Assembly (NCBI GenBank): GCA_903885605.1
Contig: CAISJD010000206.1
Coordinates: forward strand, 1-32,482
Length of the DNA stretch: 32,482 nt
Direction of reading: 5' to 3'
Source: an uncultured Chthonomonas sp.
GTDB taxonomy: Bacteria > Armatimonadota > Chthonomonadetes > Chthonomonadales > CAJBBX01
The translations under genes were made by a program, and so were the position numbers. The stretch's first letter is position 1. Each line of letters opens with the position of its first letter. Below are positions 1 through 5,857 of the stretch, piece after piece. Below the pieces are notes generated by a model that was not told where the DNA came from, did not search any database, and worked only from the letters and a program-made list of their open reading frames with translations.

Positions 1-215
1 GTGACCATCCCGACGCTGCCAAGCCACCGAACGCCCTTCGCCTCGGCCAGCGCCCTGGCGTCGGGCTTGCCGCCCCAGGCCAGCACGCCGGCGCCGTAGG
101 CCTCGTAGGTCGGCCGGTCAGCCTGGTACATGAAGACCACGTCGGACCGCGACAGCGCGGGGCGGGTCATGGGAGCGGCAAGAAGCAAGGCGCAGGTAAG
201 CAGTGCAGGACACAT
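1..215 (-). CDS. Secreted protein of unknown function, N-terminal fragment
   Basis: The gene runs off the left edge of the window, so only the first 71 residues are visible. Translation from the ATG at 215 begins MCPALLTCALLLAAPMTRPA, a short hydrophobic segment that looks like a signal peptide. The mature part begins with SDVVFMYQADRPTYEAYGAG and continues with WGGKPDARALAEAKGVRWLG. A GGAGG ribosome binding site lies seven bases before the ATG, which supports the start. The frame stays open to the edge. The visible part is too short to place in a family. Given the neighbours it is probably another extracellular enzyme, but that is inference from context only. Confidence 0.7.
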   Translation of the reverse strand, partial: MCPALLTCALLLAAPMTRPALSRSDVVFMYQADRPTYEAYGAGVLAWGGKPDARALAEAKGVRWLGSVGMV

Positions 216-563
216 GGCGGGCCTCCAGAGGCGTTATGGAATTGTGCGCGCAACGCGGCCCAGACCGGCAGCGCGCTCGGGCCTCAGTGCCCGAGTGAAG
301 CCTCGGTACGACGTGGGACGCCTTCTGACACCGTGCCAACAACGTCATTGACGTCATTGACCGTAATGACGCTGTTGTCGTGAGGGCCGTTGCGTACGGG
401 GGCTCCTTCAGCCCCTGAAGGGGCTTCAGGAAGACGGCCACGGCACGAGCCGGCGTCGCCGGCCGCCCGCCGCGCGACTGCCCCATGCAGGGCTCGCGGA
501 GCGCTGTGTCGAACCTTGGTCCGGGCCGCCAGGCGTGGCGGCGTCGGCATGGGAGGGTTGCAT
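216..563. other. Intergenic region between divergent genes
   Basis: This 348-bp gap separates the minus-strand gene starting at 215 from the plus-strand gene starting at 564. Long frames cross it on both strands but have no ribosome binding site or recognisable product and look like GC-rich shadows. It holds two tandem copies of GTCATTGAC followed by a partly inverted half (344-370). A small hairpin with arms AGCCCCT/AGGGGCT lies at 410-425. I could not identify a convincing sigma70 promoter for either flanking gene. Confidence 0.6.
344..370. repeat. Tandem 9-bp repeats with inverted half-site
   Basis: GTCATTGAC occurs twice back to back at 344-352 and 353-361 and is followed by GTAATGAC at 363-370. 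GTCATT (353-358) and AATGAC (365-370) form an inverted repeat around a 6-bp centre. The position between divergent genes fits an operator, but no regulator is assigned. Confidence 0.45.
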
Positions 564-3215
564 ATGCTTCGCGTAATGGTGGCGGCGCTCTGGCTTCTGG
601 CGGTGTCGGCTTCGGCGGCTCCGCCGCTCAGATGGGACTTCAGCGCCGGCGTCGATGGCTGGACCTCCGGACACGAGTGCAGCCTCTCGGCGCTGGACGG
701 CGCGTTGCGCATCACCTCCACAGGCGCGGACCCGTGGGCCTACTCGCCCGCCATGCGCGTGCAAGGCCCCGTGCAGGTGCGGATGCGGGCCCGGTTCGCC
801 ACGTCGGGCCAGGCGCGGCTCTACTGGACCGTGCTGCAGCCCTCGCTGGTCTCATCGGCCTGGGGCGAGGGGGCCGTGGTCTACTTCGACGTGGCGCACG
901 ACAACGCCTGGCGCGAGATCACCGTTCCTGTCGACGTGGACGGCGTCATCACCCAGCTTCGGCTGGACCCCGGCAAGTCGGCGGGCGTGGCCGAGATCGA
1001 CTGGGTCGTCGTCGAGCCGCTCCGTGTGGCCGAGCCGACCGGGCCCACAGGCGGCGCGGCCAAGGCCGTCACGGTGGCAGCAGGACCGATCACCGTGACG
1101 CTGGACCCGCGCGGCCGCACCCTCTCGGTCCGCGATGCGCGCACCCGCCGGCTGTGGCGCTCGGATCGGTTCCGCGGCCTGGCGGTCACGTCGGCGCGGA
1201 AGGCCGGGGCCTCGGACATGGATGTCGGCCTCCGCGAGCTCTCGTCCGGTCTGGCGGCCACATGCCGCATCCAGGCCGGCTCCGACGGCTCGGTGCGCTT
1301 CGCCCTGAAGGCCGCCGATCCGCGCGCCGCCTTCTCGCGCTTCTCCTTCCCGCCGGCGCTCCGGGCCAACCTGGCCGACGGGGCGCTCGTCTTCACCAAC
1401 CGCTCCTGCGGCCAGCTGATAGGCCAGGGCGTCACCGACTACCCGGCCGCCGCGCTGGGGAGCTACAGCAACCTGGGCCTCGACATGCCCTGGGTGGGCG
1501 TGGTGGACCGCAAGCGAGGCGACGGCGCCATGCTGCTGCTGGAGACGCCCTGCGACGCCTTCGTCTCCTTCGAGCGCGACCCGCGCGGGCGCATGTGGCC
1601 GCAGGCGCAATGGACGCCGGCGAAAGGCGCCTTCGCCTATGCCCGCGCTGCCTCGTACCGCTTCACGCCGTCGGGCGGCTACGCGGCACAGGCGCAGCTC
1701 TACCGGCGCTACGCCGACGCCACGGGCCTCACGCGGACGCTGGCGCAGAAGGCCGCCGCCCGCCCTCGCGTTCGCGAGTTGCTCGGTTCGGCCAGCGTCT
1801 GGGGCCTTCCCGGCGGCAAGGGCGAGCCCATCCCCGCCGTCCGCATGGCTGCCCAGATGAAGGCCCACGGGCTCTTCCCCGCCCTGCTGAACCTGGCCAT
1901 GGACGTGCCCGACGAGGCGGTGCCCGCGCTGAACGCCATGGGCTTCCTCACCGGCGAGTATGACAACTACGACGACGTGCGCGAGGGGCCCATCGGCATC
2001 ACGTCCGGCCCGGTGGAGAAGCATGCCCTGCGGCTCCAGGGCGGCGCCAAGGCCACGGGATGGGTGAACGAGGACGGCTCGCAGATGTACCGCCGATCGA
2101 CCTCGGTGGTGACCGGCGTGGCTCGCGAGGTGGTCCCGGCCATGCTCAAACGGCGCCCCTTCTCGGCCCGGTTCCTCGACGTCACCTCTTCGGTCGACCT
2201 GATGGAGGACTACGGTCCCACGCAGGGATACGACAGGCGCGGCGACCTGCGCAATCGCCTGCAGCTCTACGGTTACGTCAACTCCCTCGGGCTGGTGGTG
2301 GGCGGCGAACACGGCAAGGCCTGGAGCCTTCCGGTGGTCGACTACGCCGAGGGCAAGCTGAGCGGCCCCTTCTGGTGGGAGATGCCCGCCGGCTACCTGA
2401 AGGTTCCCAAGACCCGCGACGACATCAAGGCCAACTACCGGCGCTGGGGCGTGAACCCGGCGGCCCGCATCCCGCTCTGGGACCTGGCGTTCCACGACTG
2501 CATGGTCGACACGTGGTACTGGGGCGACTGCAGCGGCTACTACACCGACGTCGCGCCGGAGGTGGACGAGTTCCAGGACCTGAGCGCCATGCTCTACGGC
2601 GGCGTGCCGCTCTACTGGATGAACCACCTGGGCTACGGCTGGGACCGCCATCGCGCCCGCCTGCTGGAGAGCTACTGGCTCACTTCCAGCCTCCATAAGC
2701 AGATCGGCTTCGCCAAGATGATTTCGCACCGGTTCCTGACGCCGGACGGCATGGTTCAGGAGACCCGCTACGCGGGAGGCGGCCGCGTTACGGTGAACTA
2801 CGGCAAGGCGCCCTACCGGATGCCCGGCTCGGGCGCGCTCCTCGCGCCGTACGGCTTCGTGGCGGCCGCCCCCGGCGTCACGCAGTCGCGCACCATGGTC
2901 GAAGGCTCGCCGCTCACGGTCGTCCGGGCGACTGACCGCCTCTTCGTGCGCACCACACGGCTCCAGACCGTGAGCGGCGTCACCGTGAACGGCCGCGCCT
3001 TCATCTACCCCGGCGGCAACGGACGGACGCACCTCCTGGTGGGCTCCACCGACACCAGCCGCATCGACCTGGGCCCGGGCGCCCACCGCATCGCCAGGCT
3101 GGACGACGAGGGCAAGCCCACGGAGGCATTCCGCGAGGTGGCGGGCACGCTGGAGCTGCCCGGCGGCGAGGGGCTGAGGTTGTATGGGGTCGAGGGGACG
3201 GTGCGGTTGCGGTAG
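564..3215 (+). CDS. Secreted GH101/GH129-related glycoside-hydrolase-like protein
   Basis: An 883-aa protein. The ATG at 564 is preferred because GGGAGGG lies just upstream and the product then begins with a signal peptide (MLRVMVAALWLLAVSASAAP). Longer in-frame extensions to 390 have no ribosome binding site. Residues about 20-150 look like a carbohydrate-binding beta-sandwich (WDFSAGVDGW). The rest resembles the GH101/GH129-related group (endo-alpha-N-acetylgalactosaminidase and alpha-N-acetylgalactosaminidase relatives), with a barrel and a C-terminal beta domain. Candidate catalytic residues are D539 in RFLDVTSS and E582 in VVGGEHG, followed by a FHDC and WYWGD segment typical of these proteins. 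The D-to-E spacing of 43 is longer than in characterised members, so substrate specificity is uncertain. Secretion suggests action on glycoproteins or polysaccharides outside the cytoplasm. The gene stops 6 bp before the convergent gene at 3222. Confidence 0.7.
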   Translation: MLRVMVAALWLLAVSASAAPPLRWDFSAGVDGWTSGHECSLSALDGALRITSTGADPWAYSPAMRVQGPVQVRMRARFATSGQARLYWTVLQPSLVSSAWGEGAVVYFDVAHDNAWREITVPVDVDGVITQLRLDPGKSAGVAEIDWVVVEPLRVAEPTGPTGGAAKAVTVAAGPITVTLDPRGRTLSVRDARTRRLWRSDRFRGLAVTSARKAGASDMDVGLRELSSGLAATCRIQAGSDGSVRFALKAADPRAAFSRFSFPPALRANLADGALVFTNRSCGQLIGQGVTDYPAAALGSYSNLGLDMPWVGVVDRKRGDGAMLLLETPCDAFVSFERDPRGRMWPQAQWTPAKGAFAYARAASYRFTPSGGYAAQAQLYRRYADATGLTRTLAQKAAARPRVRELLGSASVWGLPGGKGEPIPAVRMAAQMKAHGLFPALLNLAMDVPDEAVPALNAMGFLTGEYDNYDDVREGPIGITSGPVEKHALRLQGGAKATGWVNEDGSQMYRRSTSVVTGVAREVVPAMLKRRPFSARFLDVTSSVDLMEDYGPTQGYDRRGDLRNRLQLYGYVNSLGLVVGGEHGKAWSLPVVDYAEGKLSGPFWWEMPAGYLKVPKTRDDIKANYRRWGVNPAARIPLWDLAFHDCMVDTWYWGDCSGYYTDVAPEVDEFQDLSAMLYGGVPLYWMNHLGYGWDRHRARLLESYWLTSSLHKQIGFAKMISHRFLTPDGMVQETRYAGGGRVTVNYGKAPYRMPGSGALLAPYGFVAAAPGVTQSRTMVEGSPLTVVRATDRLFVRTTRLQTVSGVTVNGRAFIYPGGNGRTHLLVGSTDTSRIDLGPGAHRIARLDDEGKPTEAFREVAGTLELPGGEGLRLYGVEGTVRLR

Positions 3216-3221
3216 GTTGGA

Positions 3222-4472
3222 TCAGCGCCGGGCGTGCGCCCGCAGCGTACAGGTCACGCTCACTTCGTCCGCGCCATACCTGGGCGGCGGGCAACCCGCC
3301 AGGCGCATCTGGTCCCGGATGGTGGCCAGGCCTTGCCCTTCGCCCTGGGCCAGGCCGAGCTTCATGAAGAACCACGCCAGCGTCTGGTTCCGCCAGCGGG
3401 GCGCCAGGCTACCCCTGCGAAGTCCGGCAAGCGTGCTGCCTGCCGGCAGGGCGCCGGGCGAGTAGAACTCGATCCGGTCGGCGAAGGCCGTGATGCGCGT
3501 GGGGTCATGCAGGCTGTAGTCGCGGTGGGCCAGCACATTGCCCAGCGCCTCCTGAAGGGCCCGCACGGGGTAGCGGGGGCTGTTGGGCTGGTCAAGGTCA
3601 GCCTTGTTCATCAAGAGGGACGCCTGCTCCGCCACAAGCCGCCGCAGCGTCTCGGCCTGCTGCATCAGCGGCCCGGTCAGCTCATGCCGCTCCGCGAAGT
3701 CGGTGGAGCGGTCCGTGCCGGGGTAGACCGACACGTAGGAGAAGCTGCCCGGAATGAAGCGCTGCGGGTTCCGGCCGAAGAGCAGCATGGCGAAGTGGCG
3801 CGGCCGGAGCGCCCCCGTCAGGGGTTCCCGGGCGCAGAGCGGAGGCACCAGCGCGTGGAGCTGCTCCACGTCGGAGAGGTACTCCTCCGCCCCGATGCGG
3901 CCTTGCAGGCCCATCCGCACCAAAGCCTCGCGCAGTACAAGCAGGTCGATGTCGTCCGTCGTGGCGGCGGCGCACGGCCGGCGATCCCAGGGCTCCAGTG
4001 CGCCCTTGCGGACCAGCAGGTCGCGCAGCAGGCCGTTGCGCGCCTCGATCGTGGAGCGGCCCACCCTGACGGTGTGCTTGGCGCCTTCGCTGCCGCGCCG
4101 GACGGTGTGCGCGGAGCCGGTGGCGGGCTGCACGAACACGAGGATGCGCCGGTCCGGTTCCGGCCCCGGCAGCTCCTCCACCAGCGGCGCGATGGGCGGC
4201 GAGACCCGCTCCCGGCACCGCGTCAGGACGGTCCCCTCGACCTCGCGGAGCCTCGCGGGCGTGAGGCCCAGGGGAACAGGTACCGGAAACCCGTCGGGGC
4301 CGGGCGCTTCGCGCACGCCGCAGACCACGTAACCGCCACCCAGGTTCTGGAGATCGTTGGCGAACGCGCAGAGCGTAGCCACCACGTCGTCAAGATCGGC
4401 TACGTTCTCCTTCCATTCGGTCTGCTCGCTCTCGCGCCGGGCGAGTTCGCGCAGGTCGATCCTGGGTGTCAT
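3222..4472 (-). CDS. AlbA_2-domain ATP-binding protein, putative transcriptional regulator
   Basis: A 416-aa cytoplasmic protein without signal peptide. The N-terminus carries an AlbA_2 (divergent AAA-4, Schlafen-like) domain, with ESEQTEWKENV at about 14-24 and LGGGYVVCGV at about 44-53. The C-terminus matches the HATPase_c_4 type fold, with ALQEALGNVLAHRDY around 305-319 and the glycine-rich GEGQG at 377-381. This architecture is that of the COG2865 putative regulators, which are widespread but poorly characterised. AAAGG lies about 10 bases before the ATG at 4472. It diverges from the MntA/HepT-like pair across 163 bp, so it could regulate that module, but nothing in the sequence proves this. 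It is convergent with the GH-like gene ending at 3215. Confidence 0.85.
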   Translation of the reverse strand: MTPRIDLRELARRESEQTEWKENVADLDDVVATLCAFANDLQNLGGGYVVCGVREAPGPDGFPVPVPLGLTPARLREVEGTVLTRCRERVSPPIAPLVEELPGPEPDRRILVFVQPATGSAHTVRRGSEGAKHTVRVGRSTIEARNGLLRDLLVRKGALEPWDRRPCAAATTDDIDLLVLREALVRMGLQGRIGAEEYLSDVEQLHALVPPLCAREPLTGALRPRHFAMLLFGRNPQRFIPGSFSYVSVYPGTDRSTDFAERHELTGPLMQQAETLRRLVAEQASLLMNKADLDQPNSPRYPVRALQEALGNVLAHRDYSLHDPTRITAFADRIEFYSPGALPAGSTLAGLRRGSLAPRWRNQTLAWFFMKLGLAQGEGQGLATIRDQMRLAGCPPPRYGADEVSVTCTLRAHARR

Positions 4473-4600
4473 GTCGAGGCTACCTTTCGCGCTCAGGGAG
4501 CGGACCCGGTCGTCGCGCCGCCTGCCGCAGGCTGTGTCCGGTTAGCATACCCAAGCAGGGGTGAAGCCGGCGGCGGGAGCGGAGCAAGGTGTCGGCCCCG

Positions 4601-4629
4601 TTGACGCCCGCCGCGTCCGGGCGCATAAT
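4601..4629 (+). promoter_or_regulatory. Sigma70-type promoter for the MntA/HepT-like module, apparently leaderless
   Basis: TTGACG at 4601-4606 and CATAAT at 4624-4629 are separated by exactly 17 bp, giving five of six consensus matches in each box. Transcription would begin about 4635-4636, which coincides with the A of the ATG at 4636. No Shine-Dalgarno sequence precedes that ATG. The arrangement therefore predicts a leaderless mRNA. Confidence 0.65.
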
Positions 4630-4635
4630 GTCGGC

Positions 4636-4953
4636 ATGATCGACCTGCCGCCCCACCTTGCCTCGGATACCTACCTCCTGCGCATCGTCGCCACAGTGCG
4701 GGAGGCCATGGGCGGCACGCCGTCGCGCGCCTACCTCTTCGGTTCGCGCGCCACCGGCCGGGCTCGGATCGGGTCGGACTACGATATCGCGCTGGATTCC
4801 GAGCAGGGCCTCGAAAGGCCGATCCGCCGCGCCATGGAGGCGCTTGAGGCATCGACCATCCCGTTCATGGTGGACCTGGTCGACCTGACGGTGGCAGACG
4901 CCGAGTTTCGCACCAAGGCCCTTCGGGAGGGCATCAAACTATGGACCGAGTAA
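4636..4953 (+). CDS. mntA: MNT-domain minimal nucleotidyltransferase (MntA-like antitoxin)
   Basis: A 105-aa protein with a minimal nucleotidyltransferase fold. The signature GSRATGRARIGSDYD at residues 36-50 fits the GSX10DXD motif exactly (G36, S37, D48, D50). D80 in FMVDLVDL is the likely third acidic residue. In characterised type VII toxin-antitoxin systems, MntA neutralises its HEPN partner by AMPylating a tyrosine near the HEPN active site. The ATG at 4636 is chosen because it begins the conserved fold and sits at the predicted transcription start; upstream extensions lack support. Its 3' end overlaps the next gene by 13 bp, implying translational coupling. The pair also resembles HI0073/HI0074, for which a toxin role is less certain. 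Confidence 0.85.
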   Translation: MIDLPPHLASDTYLLRIVATVREAMGGTPSRAYLFGSRATGRARIGSDYDIALDSEQGLERPIRRAMEALEASTIPFMVDLVDLTVADAEFRTKALREGIKLWTE

Positions 4954-5342
4954 CGGCTCAGCTGGCCTCGGCGGAGAAGGCCCTGGCCACCCTGCACGAA
5001 GCGCTTGCCATGCCCTCGAGCGTCGTGGTCCGCGACGCCTCGATCCAGCGGTTCGAGTACACCTACGAGGTGGCATGGAAGACGCTCAAGGCCTACCTCG
5101 CCGATGTGGAGGGGGTCGTCGCCGCCTCGCCGAACCAGTGCTTCCGCGATGCGCTGCGGGTGGGCCTCGTCTCGCCTGATGACGCCGAGCGCCTCCTGGA
5201 CCTGAGCCGCGACCGCAACCTGACGTCGCACACTTACGTGGAGGCCATCGCGGAGCAGATCGCCCGCCGCCTGCCGGCTCACGCCGCGCTCCTCCGCCAT
5301 CTGCTGGCGGCCCTGCGGGATCGGGTCGGGACGACCGTCTAG
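4941..5342 (+). CDS. hepT: HEPN-family nucleotidyltransferase partner, HI0074/HepT-like
   Basis: A 133-aa, mostly helical protein of the nucleotidyltransferase substrate-binding (HI0074) branch of the HEPN superfamily. Typical segments are FEYTYEVAWKTLKAYL near residues 38-53 and RNLTSHTY at 92-99. The latter matches the RX4HXY motif of HepT toxins: R92 and H97 would form the RNase site, and Y99 is the residue modified by MntA in characterised systems. The start ATG lies inside the end of the upstream gene, with GGGAGGG about 11 bases before it. The two genes form one unit. A toxin-antitoxin function is inferred from motif and pairing; family members can also be benign. The stop codon is followed immediately by the 78-bp hairpin array. 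Confidence 0.85.
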   Translation: MDRVTAQLASAEKALATLHEALAMPSSVVVRDASIQRFEYTYEVAWKTLKAYLADVEGVVAASPNQCFRDALRVGLVSPDDAERLLDLSRDRNLTSHTYVEAIAEQIARRLPAHAALLRHLLAALRDRVGTTV

Positions 5343-5627
5343 GGTTCAAGGGACTCACTTCTCTGCCATAGGAAAGTGAGTCCCTTGACCGGATCACGCC
5401 CCTCGGCCTGCACCGCCAGGGGTTCAAGGGACTCACTTCTCTGCCATAGGAAAGTGAGTCCCTTGACCGGATCAGGCCCCTCGGTCTGCACCGCCAGGGG
5501 TTCAAGGGACTCACTTCTCTACCATGGGAAAGTGAGTCCCTTGACCGGATCAGGCCCCTCGGCCTGCACCGCCAGGGGTTCAAGGGACTCACTTCTCTGC
5601 CATAGGAAAGTGAGTCCCTTGACCGGT
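5343..5627. repeat. Tandem array of 78-bp units, each with a perfect 15-bp stem-loop
   Basis: Three full 78-bp units (5343-5420, 5421-5498, 5499-5576) and a fourth partial unit (5577-5627) follow one another. Each contains arms TCAAGGGACTCACTT and AAGTGAGTCCCTTGA, perfect 15-bp complements around a 13-nt loop. Both arms are identical in all four copies. Differences fall in the loop (unit 3 has two changes, giving CCATGG) and in the spacer. The spacer can form a second small stem, CAGGCC-CCTC-GGCCTG, which is perfect in unit 3, has a G-T wobble in unit 2 and a mismatch in unit 1. Because 78 is a multiple of three, 26-residue repeats are open on both strands, but there is no ribosome binding site and I do not consider them coding. 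The array starts one base after the HepT-like stop codon. Confidence 0.9.
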
Positions 5628-5669
5628 CAATCACCTCCGCCGCGGCAGGCGTCCGGCCGGTCCTCGTAG

Positions 5670-5756
5670 GCCGTGCAGCGAGAAGACCGCCTCCTTGCCG
5701 GGCAGCCAGACGTAGTCCGGCAGGCGGCGCAGGTAGGCGCGGAGGTAGCAGGCCGA
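5670..5756 (-). pseudogene. Decayed Ig-like domain fragment
   Basis: On the minus strand a 29-residue stretch includes CYLRAYLRRLPDYVWLPG. It clearly resembles VYLRAYARSLPSYNWRPG in the last Ig-like domain of the adjacent WD40/Ig protein, with about half of the residues identical. It is in a different frame from that gene, has no start, degenerates after FSLHG and reaches a stop at 5631. It looks like the relic of a further Ig-like domain or of a duplicated gene end. It lies between the hairpin array and the terminator-like hairpin at 5809-5851. Confidence 0.55.
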
Positions 5757-5808
5757 TCCGGCGGCGATGGAGCGGGCGCCGGCCCGCGCGGGCCCTGGAG
5801 GCGGGGGT

Positions 5809-5851
5809 GCGGGCGAAGCATTGTCCGACGGCGTGCCAATGCTTCGCCCGC
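5809..5851 (-). terminator. Perfect 15-bp hairpin after the WD40/Ig gene
   Basis: Arms GCGGGCGAAGCATTG (5809-5823) and CAATGCTTCGCCCGC (5837-5851) are perfect complements around a 13-nt loop. The hairpin begins seven bases after the stop codon of the minus-strand gene ending at 5858. No T tract follows, so it may act as an mRNA-end or pausing structure rather than a classical intrinsic terminator. Confidence 0.6.
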
Positions 5852-5857
5852 TTCCGG

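Noticed and set aside
852-3086. Long minus-strand open frame (744 codons) opposite the GH101/129-like gene
   Set aside because: Its composition is rich in Arg, Ala, Gly and His, typical of antisense shadows of GC-rich genes. It has no recognisable domain and overlaps a gene with clear signal peptide and motifs.
4561-4635. Longer start for the MntA-like gene
   Set aside because: The extra residues would be encoded across the -35 and -10 boxes, and the fold starts at the ATG at 4636.
5343-5627. Tandem array as a CRISPR
   Set aside because: The units are contiguous 78-bp copies whose spacers are nearly identical; a CRISPR has unique spacers. No cas gene is present.
5376-5669. Repeat protein encoded by the 78-bp array
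   Set aside because: The frame is open on both strands only because 78 is divisible by three and the arms are palindromic. There is no ribosome binding site, and the residue pattern is low in plausible structure.
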